From Leptolinea sp. UBA5203 (GTDB lineage Bacteria; Chloroflexota; Anaerolineae; Anaerolineales; Anaerolineaceae), in the NCBI GenBank assembly GCA_002412765.1, contig DHVR01000004.1:1-64000 (forward strand): 64,000 nucleotides of DNA, read 5' to 3'. This document shows, in pieces, positions 23,319 to 32,099 of this stretch; positions within the stretch are counted from its first letter, which is position 1, and every line of letters starts with the position of its first letter. Under the pieces are notes generated by a model, which made no database searches, was not told the origin of the DNA, and saw only the letters and a list, made by a program, of their open reading frames with translations. A program made the translations under genes and the position numbers.

Positions 23319-25865
23319 ATGGGAAGGTTAACTAGATTTCAAAATTCGTTAAAACACCACATACGGCAGCATCCTGCCCAATCTTTTGTGGAGTTTGCTC
23401 TGGCGCTGCCGATTTTACTCCTGCTGATGTTCGGCATCATTGAATTTGGACGGTTAATGCAGGCCTGGCTGGCGCTGGAAAACGGCGCCCGTTTTGCCGT
23501 CCGCTATGCCGTCACCGGGCAATATAACATCGAGTATTGTGATGAAGCCGGCGCAGCTCTGGGCTACACCGACCTGGATAACCAGGATGGCACTCTGGAC
23601 TGCATTATTCCGGAAAAATACCAGACCGGACCCAATGCTGGTGATAAAATTCCCGATTTTGACCTGAAAACAATGGATCTGCAAGATTATGCCCGCCTCC
23701 CGTCCATTCGAGAGAATGGTCTGGCCGGTGCGGCCGGCATTGCCCTGGACGAACAGCTGGCGGTTTCCGGGGATTATCTGGGATACCTGGATAATGCTTA
23801 TGACGTGAATGGCAATGTTCTCTCTCAATTGTTCCGCGGCAATCCTTCTGCACCCGGCTATTTTGGCATTTCCACCTGTTCCAGCCATGCAGACGTTCTG
23901 ACATACGTTCGATTTAATCCGAACGGTTTTTGGTATGATGAAGATCCCACGGATGCCATTCCGCCCGTTGAAACCGATGCAAACCGCTTTCCCATTTACT
24001 GCGAGGAAGTAGACACGCCAACCAATTCGCTTCTGCGGTATGTTGACGATGCCGGCGGTCCTGGAGACCGGGTGCGCGTCGTCCTCACATACCGTCACGA
24101 ACTGATCACCCCCTTCCTAAGCAACTGGTGGCCAACCCTTAAACTCACCACCTCACGGGAAGGGCTGGTGGAAAAATTCCGTACCTCCCGTGTGACTGGT
24201 CTTACCGGTGGTATCTCCATGGCCGCCACCAAATCCTTTACCCCTTCAGATACTTTCACCCCATCGGATACGTTGGAAGCAACCTTGACCCCTAGCTACA
24301 CCTTTACAGCCACCTTTACCCCCACGCTGACCAGCACTTCTACCCCTGTTCAGGCCACTTGTCCCAATACAGGTTCCATTTTACGCCAATGGTGGACAGA
24401 TGTAGCTGGAACCTCAACAAATGACTTACTCGCTCTAGCTGAGTTCCCTTATTTACCTTCTGGTACAAATTATCCGGTTTATTATCAAGGTCCTACAGTA
24501 GCGAATGGGAATCCAGAAAATTACGGCACCCGTTTCCGTGGCTATATCTGTGCTCCCTATGATGGATGGTACAAATTCTGGATCGTCAGTGATGACAACA
24601 GTAAGCTGTATCTCAGTTCGGATACCAATCCGCTTAATATTAACCCCACACCCATTTCCTATGTGAACGATTGGGCGCCAGCCTTAGCATGGTACGACAA
24701 GGATGTTATATCCTCTGATTTGATTTACCTTCAAGCTGGTCAGGAATATTACACCGAAGCCCTGCATAAAGAAGGGACCGGTGGAGATAATGTTGCCGTT
24801 GGCTGGATCGGCCCCAATGAACTGAACACCAGTGATCCTCAGGTGATTGCCGGAAAATACCTGCGCCCCTTCGTACCCGAAGCGGTTCCTGCTCCACAAG
24901 ACTGTGGAATAGGAGGCTCAATCCTTCGCCAGCAATGGACTGGTATCAGTGGTAGTACTGTTGCTAATCTGACTAGCAATGTAGCCTATCCTTATAATGC
25001 CAGTGATTGGTGGTACCAGCCCAATTTTGATGTCGATACAAGTCAAAATTCATTCGGGGAACGCTGGCGCGGTTATATCTGCCCACCCTACGATGGCCAG
25101 TACACTTTCTACGTCGCTTCTGATAATGATTCCAAGTTGTTCCTCAGCTCAAATTCCACCGCCATAGATAGTCTTACTGCCTCACCCATTGCCTCTGTCA
25201 GCGGCTCTGTAACCTATCGAAATTATTTTGCTTTGGCAAGTCAAAAATCGAATGTAATTACTTTGCAGGGCGGCACCAAGTATTATATTGAAGCCTTATG
25301 GAAAGAAGCGACGGGAGACGACCATTTCACCGTGGCGTGGACAATTCCATATTTAAAACCAACCCCGAAGATAATTGAAGGAAAATATCTATTTCCTATA
25401 ACGCCGGAAGCAACCCTCACGCCCACTTCCTCCAACACACCTACTATAACCTTTACCCCTTCTCAGACCTTAACCCCATCTAGGACCTTTACCCCATCTC
25501 AGACCTTTACACCGAGCCGCACACCCACGAGTACCCATACCTTCACGGCTACGCAATCTCTGACGAGCTCATTCACGCCTTCAAATACCTTGACGCCCTC
25601 CAAAACCCTTACCCCCAGCCAAACCTTTACTCGGACGTTCACGGCAACCAATACATCCACGCTCACGCCATCCAACACGCCAACGAGAACAAACACCTTC
25701 ACATCTACCAACACGGCAACCAATACAGCTACCAACACCAACACAGCCACTCGTACGAATACCTTTACGCCGAGCATTACCTTCACACCATCGCTAACCT
25801 TGACACCCACTGTCACCAAAACCCCCACAACTTATATTTCGCCAACAATTTGGGGCGGTGGATAA
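23319..25865 (+). CDS. TadE-type protein fused to two PA14 domains and a Thr/Pro stalk
   Basis: An 848-residue protein. Residues about 18-60 form a TadE-type N-terminus (HPAQSFVEFALALPILLLLMFG). A 250-residue exported region follows, then a Thr/Pro/Ser linker, then two PA14-like domains (beginning near GSILRQWWTDVAG and GSILRQQWTGISG, each with a glycine-aromatic RGYIC-PYDG core, SDDNSKLYLSS or SDNDSKLFLSS, and YIEALWKEATGDDHFTVAW-like ends). The last 150 residues are a low-complexity TFTPSNTLTPS-type stalk. PA14 domains bind glycans, so a pilin-like anchor with glycan-binding heads and a mucin-like tail is likely, displayed on the cell surface. GGAGAG precedes the ATG at 23319; the frame is open upstream but that part overlaps the previous gene. 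Confidence 0.8.
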   Translation: MGRLTRFQNSLKHHIRQHPAQSFVEFALALPILLLLMFGIIEFGRLMQAWLALENGARFAVRYAVTGQYNIEYCDEAGAALGYTDLDNQDGTLDCIIPEKYQTGPNAGDKIPDFDLKTMDLQDYARLPSIRENGLAGAAGIALDEQLAVSGDYLGYLDNAYDVNGNVLSQLFRGNPSAPGYFGISTCSSHADVLTYVRFNPNGFWYDEDPTDAIPPVETDANRFPIYCEEVDTPTNSLLRYVDDAGGPGDRVRVVLTYRHELITPFLSNWWPTLKLTTSREGLVEKFRTSRVTGLTGGISMAATKSFTPSDTFTPSDTLEATLTPSYTFTATFTPTLTSTSTPVQATCPNTGSILRQWWTDVAGTSTNDLLALAEFPYLPSGTNYPVYYQGPTVANGNPENYGTRFRGYICAPYDGWYKFWIVSDDNSKLYLSSDTNPLNINPTPISYVNDWAPALAWYDKDVISSDLIYLQAGQEYYTEALHKEGTGGDNVAVGWIGPNELNTSDPQVIAGKYLRPFVPEAVPAPQDCGIGGSILRQQWTGISGSTVANLTSNVAYPYNASDWWYQPNFDVDTSQNSFGERWRGYICPPYDGQYTFYVASDNDSKLFLSSNSTAIDSLTASPIASVSGSVTYRNYFALASQKSNVITLQGGTKYYIEALWKEATGDDHFTVAWTIPYLKPTPKIIEGKYLFPITPEATLTPTSSNTPTITFTPSQTLTPSRTFTPSQTFTPSRTPTSTHTFTATQSLTSSFTPSNTLTPSKTLTPSQTFTRTFTATNTSTLTPSNTPTRTNTFTSTNTATNTATNTNTATRTNTFTPSITFTPSLTLTPTVTKTPTTYISPTIWGGG
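25420..25835 (+). repeat. Thr/Pro/Ser low-complexity coding repeat
   Basis: Degenerate short repeats encode TFTPS, TLTPS and NTATNT units at the end of the PA14 protein. The period is irregular, in multiples of six bases. Such tracts vary in length by slippage; a shorter relative lies at about 24235-24345. Confidence 0.8.
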
Positions 25866-25885
25866 ACATCAAGTCCATTAAAAAA

Positions 25886-25912
25886 CAGCGGGAAGCCAAT
25901 GGCTTCCCGCTG
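25886..25912. terminator. Hairpin after the PA14 gene
   Basis: CAGCGGGAAGCC, loop AAT, GGCTTCCCGCTG: a 12-bp perfect stem 21 bases after the stop at 25865. The U-tract is missing on the + strand, so termination there may be weak; on the minus strand it is followed by TTTTTAATG. Confidence 0.55.
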
Positions 25913-25930
25913 TCGTATTCCAGGCCCGGT

Positions 25931-26812
25931 ATGCAGTCCATGAAAATTTCTGTGAAGTATTTTTTTACCAGATTGGATAAACAATTTTTCGGTGCATTTC
26001 TCTTATACCTTGCCCTGAGCGCACTGTTCTTGAGTTTCTTCTTACAAAACAAACTGTCCGTTAATCTTCAGCTCGCCATCCTGATTGGCCTGGCTTTTCT
26101 CGCATTGATTTTTTTCTTCTATACCCTTTGGCGATTGAATCGCAGCAGAGCCTGGGTGAGTCTTTGGGCAGCGCACCCCATTTGGGTGTACCTGACCTTC
26201 ATGGTTTTCCCCATCCTTTTGATCCTGCTTTGGAATCAACCTATCATTTACCAAAACCTGAGCCAGGAATTAACCCGCCCTTTGGGTACATTTCAATCGC
26301 CCCATTTCCTATTTATGTATTTCTGGCAGGCCCTGGTTTTTGGTATCGCCTTTCTGGCTCACCCGAATCGCAAAAAAGTTTTATTGCAGTTTTCCAGAAG
26401 CAATATGCTGCTAGGCTTGCTGCTTGGTTTAGGAAGCTGGGGTATCATCATGTTTGCAAACGAAATCTTCCTTCAGCGTGTTTCAACCAATCTGCCTTAC
26501 TTAAACCAGGCGCCTGTCTTCTGGGCTATACTGCCCATGGCCCTGCTGATAACACCCCCCGCCACCGGGTATTTCTTTTTTTATGCCCTCCCTGCCAGCC
26601 AGCAGGGTTTACCCCCCCTCCTTTCCGCCTGCCTGCGCACGCTGCTATTTTGCCTGCTCCCCTTTCGCATCATCAGCCTTTTCCCTGCCTTTTTATTTTC
26701 CATACTATTCAATATTTTTATCGCAAAAAAAGCGCCTCTACCGTCCCTTCTGATTGCTTATGCGATTTTCAATTTATGCATGCTCCTGCTAAACTGGCAG
26801 TGGGTTTTGTAA
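25931..26812 (+). CDS. Polytopic membrane protein, CPBP/Yip-like, function unknown
   Basis: A 293-residue protein with about nine hydrophobic segments and short loops. No catalytic motif is clear; the family is not recognised. The frame is open from 25850, but the part before 25931 runs through a terminator-like hairpin, so the start is placed at ATG 25931 (another ATG is at 25940); neither has a good ribosome site. It ends one base before the stop of the convergent ccmD-like gene, so the two transcripts meet tail to tail. Confidence 0.6.
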   Translation: MQSMKISVKYFFTRLDKQFFGAFLLYLALSALFLSFFLQNKLSVNLQLAILIGLAFLALIFFFYTLWRLNRSRAWVSLWAAHPIWVYLTFMVFPILLILLWNQPIIYQNLSQELTRPLGTFQSPHFLFMYFWQALVFGIAFLAHPNRKKVLLQFSRSNMLLGLLLGLGSWGIIMFANEIFLQRVSTNLPYLNQAPVFWAILPMALLITPPATGYFFFYALPASQQGLPPLLSACLRTLLFCLLPFRIISLFPAFLFSILFNIFIAKKAPLPSLLIAYAIFNLCMLLLNWQWVL

Positions 26813-26813
26813 A

Positions 26814-26972
26814 TTACTCCTTGGTGGGTTGTTCCCCTTTTACCCCTTCTCCAAGTTGCCTTTGTGCTTTCTTAACCCATGCGCTTCGAATCCACAGGCT
26901 GACGGAGTATAAAATCAATAGTGCAAATATGACCCCATAGCCCGCAATCATATAATTCGTCGTATCAGGCAT
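26814..26972 (-). CDS. ccmD: CcmD-like small membrane protein
   Basis: A 52-residue frame: MPDTTNYMIAGYGVIFALLI, then LYSVSLWIRSAW and a charged tail ending in PTKE. One transmembrane helix with a tyrosine-rich N-terminus and a basic cytoplasmic end is the CcmD pattern; CcmD holds CcmE to CcmC and helps release haem-loaded CcmE from the CcmABC complex. It lies 23 bases after ccmC in the same direction, the usual order. GGAG stands eight bases before the ATG. Confidence 0.75.
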   Translation of the reverse strand: MPDTTNYMIAGYGVIFALLILYSVSLWIRSAWVKKAQRQLGEGVKGEQPTKE

Positions 26973-26995
26973 TGTATGATCTCCATAAACCAGGG

Positions 26996-27700
26996 TTATT
27001 CATCATTATGCACATTCCATCTTTCTTGTGCCAGCCGGTATTCCGCTTTTTGTAATCGGTACCGATGGGTCAGGAAACTGCAGAACAGCATCGTAAAAGC
27101 AACCAAACCAAAAACCAGCGTTTGCCGCATACGAACCGTCATCTCCAATGCGTTTGAAGCCGCAGAGTCTCCACCCGCCAATACCAGGGGATGTATGGTG
27201 CGAAACACGCGGATGGAGATGAAGGTCAGCGGCACACTGACAAAACCAATCAATGCATATACCGCCGCAAAACGCGCCTGTTTTTCCGGCTGGTCAATCC
27301 CCCAACGCAGAACAAAATAGGCCGCATAAATCAACACCATGATTGAGGCCGTCGTCAGACGTGGATCCCAGGTCCACCAGGTATTCCAGATCGGCCGTGC
27401 CCAGATCATCCCTGTGAGAATGTTGATGGTCATAAAGACCAATCCAATTTCCACTGCACAAACCGAAAGCCAATCCCAATGATTTTTCCTGCGTACCAAA
27501 AACAATATACTGGCAACAAATGCCAAAAAAAAGCTCAGCATGCCCACCCAGCCGGCAGCGATATGAAAATAAAACACCTTCTGAACCGCACCCATCACAG
27601 ATTCAAGTGGGGCGTAAAAGGAAACCATCCATGTGGCCAACAATATAAAAACAACACTCAACCCATCCAAAATTTTCTGCCAGGGTGGTGTAAAATCCAT
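26996..27700 (-). CDS. ccmC: Haem exporter membrane protein CcmC
   Basis: A 234-residue protein with six transmembrane segments and the tryptophan-rich haem-handling motif WARPIWNTWWTWDPRLT (about residues 119-135), flanked by histidines in loops (HIAAGW near 47, IHPLV near 178), the CcmC form of the family. CcmC loads haem onto CcmE at the outer face of the membrane. Its ATG directly follows the TAG of ccmB, and GGAGGATTAG, part of the ccmB end, is its ribosome site. Length is normal. Confidence 0.9.
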   Translation of the reverse strand: MDFTPPWQKILDGLSVVFILLATWMVSFYAPLESVMGAVQKVFYFHIAAGWVGMLSFFLAFVASILFLVRRKNHWDWLSVCAVEIGLVFMTINILTGMIWARPIWNTWWTWDPRLTTASIMVLIYAAYFVLRWGIDQPEKQARFAAVYALIGFVSVPLTFISIRVFRTIHPLVLAGGDSAASNALEMTVRMRQTLVFGLVAFTMLFCSFLTHRYRLQKAEYRLAQERWNVHNDE

Positions 27701-28375
27701 CTAATCCTCCAGAAGGGCCGGATACGTCATCAACCCAATGGCGAAAAATATGACGTCATAAACCAGCATAAATTGAATCCAGGGCACAATTTCTCCAGGC
27801 TGCAGTTGGTGAAATAATCCGCTGCTGGCTTTCACTGCTGCCAGTAAAAGGGGCAGGATTACGGGAAATAACAGGACAGAAAGCAGGGTATCCTTCATCC
27901 GCGACTGCATCGCCATACCAGCCAATAAGCTGCCTGTTACGGCATATCCAAGCGTCCCCAGCAATACCACCAGTAGAAACGCGGGTGAAAGCATGATTGA
28001 ACCAAAAAACATCTGAACCATGGGGATGAAAACCAGTCCCAGCAGGATCATGACCAGCCAGTTTGCCAGGATTTTGGAGACAAAAAACACCGAACGATCA
28101 ACCGGTGCCAGAAGCAGGCCATCCATTAAACCTGGTTCCTGTTCAAGCGCCAGGGAGCGATTCAGCCCTAAAATACCGGCAAAAGCAAAAGTTACCCAGA
28201 TTATAGCCGCAGTGAGTGCCGCTTCAAATTGTCCATGACTGGCAAGGGTGAAATAAAACAAAATCAGGATCACACTGGAAAAGATCAGCATGGAGGGAAA
28301 CATCTCTTTTCTGCGCACTTCGCAGGTAAATTCTTTCCATAATAAAGCGGCCAATACTTGGAAATACGTTTTCAT
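27701..28375 (-). CDS. ccmB: Haem exporter membrane subunit CcmB
   Basis: A 224-residue protein with six hydrophobic segments, opening MKTYFQVLAALLWKEFTCEVRRKEMFP, typical of CcmB (cytoplasmic amphipathic start, then a first helix). The segment FAGILGLNRSLALEQEPGLMDGLLLAPVDRS is the conserved cytoplasmic loop of CcmB that contacts the ATPase. The ATG at 28375 overlaps the ccmA stop (ATGA). With CcmA it forms the transporter whose ATP hydrolysis releases holo-CcmE. Confidence 0.9.
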   Translation of the reverse strand: MKTYFQVLAALLWKEFTCEVRRKEMFPSMLIFSSVILILFYFTLASHGQFEAALTAAIIWVTFAFAGILGLNRSLALEQEPGLMDGLLLAPVDRSVFFVSKILANWLVMILLGLVFIPMVQMFFGSIMLSPAFLLVVLLGTLGYAVTGSLLAGMAMQSRMKDTLLSVLLFPVILPLLLAAVKASSGLFHQLQPGEIVPWIQFMLVYDVIFFAIGLMTYPALLED

Positions 28376-29058
28376 GAGCCTTCTTGACCCCCATTCTCCA
28401 CTGGCAATATCAAATCCTTTGATAGGATCCATGTGGATTTGCCTCTCCGTAACCCCAACACGCGGTCAGAAAGCTTTCGAATAATGGCAGCATCATGGGA
28501 GACCATCAAAATTGTCCGCCCTTTTTGATGTAAATCAGCAAGCACGATATCTAGAAAGCGCCTGCCTTCCTCATCCAAACTATTGTGGGGTTCATCCAGT
28601 AACAGCAATTCTGCGTCCGTCATCAAAGTGACGAGCAGCCTCAAGCGTTGTTTCATCCCTCTCGAAAAAGTACGAACCTCATCCGATGCCCGCCGGGAAA
28701 GCCCAACCTGTTCAAGTAAGTCCATTATCTTTATTCGGTCTATTTGTTTTTCATAGATGGAAGCGAAAAAGGTTAGGTTTTCATAGGCCGTCAAATTTCC
28801 ATACAGCATGGCCTCATGCCCCAAATAAGCCAGCAGCCTGCGCACCTGAATAGCTTGCTGCGGTAAAACAAACCCGCCAATCTTAATTTCACCCTGGCTT
28901 TGACGGGATAAAGTGGCTAGCAACCGTAAAAGGCTGGTCTTCCCAGCGCCATTGGGCCCATAAATGGAGATGAATTCACCCTCGGATATAGAGAAACTGA
29001 GATCCGAAAGAACCGTTTGGTATCCAATCGTTTTACTTACATGCTCCAGGGTAATCAT
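28372..29058 (-). CDS. ccmA: Haem exporter ATPase CcmA
   Basis: A 228-residue ABC ATPase: Walker A GPNGAGKTSLLR near residue 34, signature FSRGMKQRLRL near 130, Walker B LLLLDEPHNSLD near 149, and the H-loop MVSHDA. Cassette size and neighbourhood (ccmB directly after it) make it the CcmA of System I. It overlaps the cytochrome gene upstream by four bases (ATGA) and ccmB downstream in the same way, so three genes are translationally coupled. Confidence 0.88.
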   Translation of the reverse strand: MITLEHVSKTIGYQTVLSDLSFSISEGEFISIYGPNGAGKTSLLRLLATLSRQSQGEIKIGGFVLPQQAIQVRRLLAYLGHEAMLYGNLTAYENLTFFASIYEKQIDRIKIMDLLEQVGLSRRASDEVRTFSRGMKQRLRLLVTLMTDAELLLLDEPHNSLDEEGRRFLDIVLADLHQKGRTILMVSHDAAIIRKLSDRVLGLRRGKSTWILSKDLILPVENGGQEGS

Positions 29059-30965
29059 TTATCCGTCGAATCCGTACGTCGTAAGGTTTCTTTTAGGTTG
29101 CGTAAAATTTCATTGCGTCGATTTCGATACACATCACTTCGCAGTTGATTCGCCCGAAATAAATCATCCAAAGCAATAATATCATCCATCAGCGTGGATT
29201 TATCGTATTCAATATCCTCCTGGCGAATCTTCCGTTTTATCGTGCGGCGGGTATTGCTAATCAGCCAGAGAACAAATATTACAACAATGGGGACAAGAAA
29301 AGTTATTCCAATCAGAAGATTTGTATATTCCGACAAACCAAATATTGCATAATTTCCCGGTTTTCCGGTGATGGAAATTGTCACAGCTTCCCCTTTTTTC
29401 AAATCATTTGCGCCATATACCTGCATCAAGACACCTTCCAACGTCCGTTGACCCGAAGGACTTAATCGTTTGGATTCCAGAGTTACTCCTTCGGCAGGAA
29501 TCGCAAGCACAACAGATTGAATATTCAACGGTACATTGAATGTGATGGTTTTATTTTTATCATAAGGTAAATCGTAACGGAAAAGAACCTGATGCTGCGT
29601 AGGAGATGGGTAAACTTCTGCCAAGTCACCAAACCCCTTATCCGTCAGAATAAATCGCGTCCCAAAATTCCCGTCCTGAACTTGCAGATTGATGGCTCCT
29701 GTAGGTAAAGCAAATTGCAATACGGGGTTATTCATATTCTTGGGGACGACAACTTCTTTGCTTAAATTGGAAATACTATACAATTCCGTGATGCGGACGG
29801 TGGAAGTCTGAGAAAAATCAAAAAAAACATGCACTCGTTCCGCCACCAACGCCTCAGGCAAAGTCGTAGAATCATATATCGTTACGGGTAATTCCAGGGA
29901 ATGCTTTGGAAAGACATCACTTCCCCGGACCACCTGTGAATTAAACAATAAGCCCTCGTACAAAACGGAAACAAGGTATATCCGATCATTCACCAGATCA
30001 ACGTCCGAAAATCGATAACTGCCATCCGAACCCATGATGGTACTTCGCTGGATAACCGGTTTGTTCCCTTCAAATACTTGCAGGGCAACCCGGATTCCAA
30101 GAGAAATATTGCCATGGGTACCATTACGAATTTTCCCGAAGATTTCAATCTTATCTGGAATGGGTGTTTTGAGTACATCTAAATTCATCGATTCAGGAAT
30201 GGGTGTTTCTTCAGTATCATAAAACGCACGTGAGTTACTGAACCCCACCGAGCGCAGAAAGGAAGTGACGGCCCAACGTTGATCATCATCCAGGCTTTCG
30301 ATGAAAGCAGGCATGCCCTCATCATTTCCGGCGGAAATTCGTTTCCAGATTTGCAAGTCAGAATAACCAGCTAAAGAGGCCGGATCCGTCCAATCAGGTA
30401 AATCAATTCCAAGTTGCGATGATTGGGGTCCATCGCCAGCTCCGCTTTCCCCATGACAGGTTTCACAATTGACCAGATAGATAAGATGTCCTTCTTCAAA
30501 TACTCTGGCTGGAACACCGAGCGAATAAACATACGCCAGCACATCCCAAATTTCCCGATCCGACAAATTGCTGGAAAATCCTGGCATAAATCGATCCACA
30601 TGCCCATTAGAGACCGTAGTATACCATTCCACTAAGTTGGACTCGCGCAAAAAATCAATCTGGCTGATTGGGGGAACTGCCAGGGGCAAGCGGTCAGCTT
30701 CAGGCCCATTTCCCAAACCGGAATTTCCGTGACAACGGGTACACCATTGATCATAAACAATGGCCCCTTTTTCGGAATTGGGTGAAAACACCGGAAAAAC
30801 TGTTCGCAAAGGTTCTGGGGCAATTAAATTGGAGCTATCCTCCAGAGGTGGAGGCGTAACATCCATCATCAAGCTGCCGCTGCAACCAGAACCCAAGCTG
30901 GAGACCAGAAAACCAGTAAATAACAATACAGTAACCTTGAGTGCAGGAAAGGGTCGTCGTTTCAT
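29055..30965 (-). CDS. Dihaem c-type cytochrome with C-terminal membrane anchor
   Basis: A 636-residue protein. The signal-like N-terminus ends in LGSGC (Cys 28, a weak lipobox). Two cytochrome c domains follow: CTRCHG (C75-H79) with a likely Met ligand in MPGF near 127, and CETCHG (C167-H171) with MPAF near 214. Residues about 260-540 are beta-rich, with a carboxypeptidase-regulatory-like domain (GSDGSYRFSDVDL), and a transmembrane segment near 570 (LLIGITFLVPIVVIFVLWLI) leads to a charged cytoplasmic tail. It is itself a client of the Ccm machinery and is coupled to ccmA by ATGA. Its partner in electron transfer is not seen. Confidence 0.82.
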   Translation of the reverse strand: MKRRPFPALKVTVLLFTGFLVSSLGSGCSGSLMMDVTPPPLEDSSNLIAPEPLRTVFPVFSPNSEKGAIVYDQWCTRCHGNSGLGNGPEADRLPLAVPPISQIDFLRESNLVEWYTTVSNGHVDRFMPGFSSNLSDREIWDVLAYVYSLGVPARVFEEGHLIYLVNCETCHGESGAGDGPQSSQLGIDLPDWTDPASLAGYSDLQIWKRISAGNDEGMPAFIESLDDDQRWAVTSFLRSVGFSNSRAFYDTEETPIPESMNLDVLKTPIPDKIEIFGKIRNGTHGNISLGIRVALQVFEGNKPVIQRSTIMGSDGSYRFSDVDLVNDRIYLVSVLYEGLLFNSQVVRGSDVFPKHSLELPVTIYDSTTLPEALVAERVHVFFDFSQTSTVRITELYSISNLSKEVVVPKNMNNPVLQFALPTGAINLQVQDGNFGTRFILTDKGFGDLAEVYPSPTQHQVLFRYDLPYDKNKTITFNVPLNIQSVVLAIPAEGVTLESKRLSPSGQRTLEGVLMQVYGANDLKKGEAVTISITGKPGNYAIFGLSEYTNLLIGITFLVPIVVIFVLWLISNTRRTIKRKIRQEDIEYDKSTLMDDIIALDDLFRANQLRSDVYRNRRNEILRNLKETLRRTDSTDK

Positions 30966-30986
30966 AGGGCCTTATCGCTTCTCAAC

Positions 30987-31484
30987 TTACCGCTCCATTT
31001 TATAGCCACAGCGCGAACAAAACTGGTCCGATTTTTGAGCGGGTTTTCCACATTTTGGACAAAAGCCGATCATTTTCTCATGATTCTTTTTGCGATGCTC
31101 CGTAATCATTTCTTCAATACGCGCATCATGTTGATCATAATTGCCATATTGAGTATCTTCGACTTCAGGCACCGAAGCGGCTTCCAATTGTTCTAGCTTT
31201 TGCAAAATCAGAGTCCCCTGATTGATAAGGGCATGACGCGCATAAGTATACCCATCCTTTGAAATTTTCCCTTGTTGAGCCTCAGTTTCCAGTTCAGACA
31301 GTTGCTCGAGTATACTCTCCTGTTGAATCAACAAAACGGGGATGGCCTCTTGTGCTTTGGCATAGAATTTTAAATCCATTGGTGGATTTTCAGGCTGAGA
31401 TTCCAGATCAAAGAAAGGTTTACCCAAAGCCATTCCCACCAACAGGAGCATCGAAAAAAGAATTAGGATTGCACCAATCTCCAT
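30987..31484 (-). CDS. Membrane-anchored zinc-ribbon protein in the ccm cluster
   Basis: A 165-residue protein with one N-terminal transmembrane segment (ILILFSMLLLVGMALG), a helical middle (LEQLSELETEAQQGKIS) and a C-terminal zinc ribbon with two CxxC pairs: GFCPKCGKPAQ and FCSRCGYKM. It lies between the ccmG-like and cytochrome genes, 12 and 21 bases from them. The helical part faintly recalls the second domain of CcmH/CcmI, but the zinc ribbon is not part of those proteins. Role inferred only from position: an assembly factor for cytochrome c. Confidence 0.65.
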   Translation of the reverse strand: MEIGAILILFSMLLLVGMALGKPFFDLESQPENPPMDLKFYAKAQEAIPVLLIQQESILEQLSELETEAQQGKISKDGYTYARHALINQGTLILQKLEQLEAASVPEVEDTQYGNYDQHDARIEEMITEHRKKNHEKMIGFCPKCGKPAQKSDQFCSRCGYKMER

Positions 31485-31496
31485 TAACTATTCCTT

Positions 31497-32090
31497 TTAT
31501 TCATGTGGTTCAATACCCACTGAATTTTGTAATTCTATCAAGGGTATCAGTTCATCTACCGAGTTGATCGGCCCAATTTTGATCGCCGCTATCTTACCGT
31601 CTCGTCCAATAATGAAGGTCTCCGGTACCCCGCGAATACGGAATGCAGTGGACGTATGGGCACCCTCATCAAACCCGTTGGGATAGGTAATTTGATTTTT
31701 TTGTAAGAATTTCTCAGCTTCTTTTGGCGTATCCGCGTAATCCACGCCCAGGAAAACAACATCCTCGTGGGATTGGAAAACCTGCCAACTGTTTTCCAAC
31801 AAAACGGCTTCATCTTCACACGGCAGGCACCAGGATGCCCAAAAATTAATCACAACAATTTTGCCAGCCAAAGAAGCGTTACTAAATTCCTGCCCATCAA
31901 AAGTGGTTATATGAAAATCCGGTGCAAGGTGACCAACCAGAACCGGACCCTGCTGCTTGCGCAGCATACTCCAGCCGATAAATACCAGAAAGATCAGGAG
32001 CAGCGCAAAAGAAATCATCATCGTCCAAACAGGAGGCCGGGATGTTTGGTTTGATTCTTGCTCATCAACGAAAGGGTCAGTTATTCCCAA
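31497..32090 (-). CDS. CcmG/ResA-type thiol:disulfide oxidoreductase
   Basis: A 197-residue protein with an N-terminal membrane anchor (residues 25-44) and a TlpA/ResA-like thioredoxin domain; the active site is WCLPC (C88, C91), after FWAS. TFIIGRDGKIAAIKIGP is the cis-Pro strand region with the usual VPETF. It keeps apocytochrome CxxCH thiols reduced for haem attachment. No ATG fits: translation appears to start at TTG (32088-32090), with GGTGG just upstream, in the end of ccmH. An internal ATG at 32021 would remove the cytoplasmic leader. Confidence 0.85.
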   Translation of the reverse strand: MGITDPFVDEQESNQTSRPPVWTMMISFALLLIFLVFIGWSMLRKQQGPVLVGHLAPDFHITTFDGQEFSNASLAGKIVVINFWASWCLPCEDEAVLLENSWQVFQSHEDVVFLGVDYADTPKEAEKFLQKNQITYPNGFDEGAHTSTAFRIRGVPETFIIGRDGKIAAIKIGPINSVDELIPLIELQNSVGIEPHE

Positions 32091-32099
32091 GTTCCACCA

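Noticed and set aside
25499..25828. Val-rich open frame on the minus strand
   Set aside because: It is the complement of the Thr/Pro repeat tract of the PA14 protein, which forces a valine-rich antisense frame.
26880..26900. TTCGAATCC, resembling the T-loop of a tRNA
   Set aside because: It lies inside the ccmD-like gene, and no acceptor or anticodon stem can be formed around it. A similar string at about 34410 lies inside ccmF.
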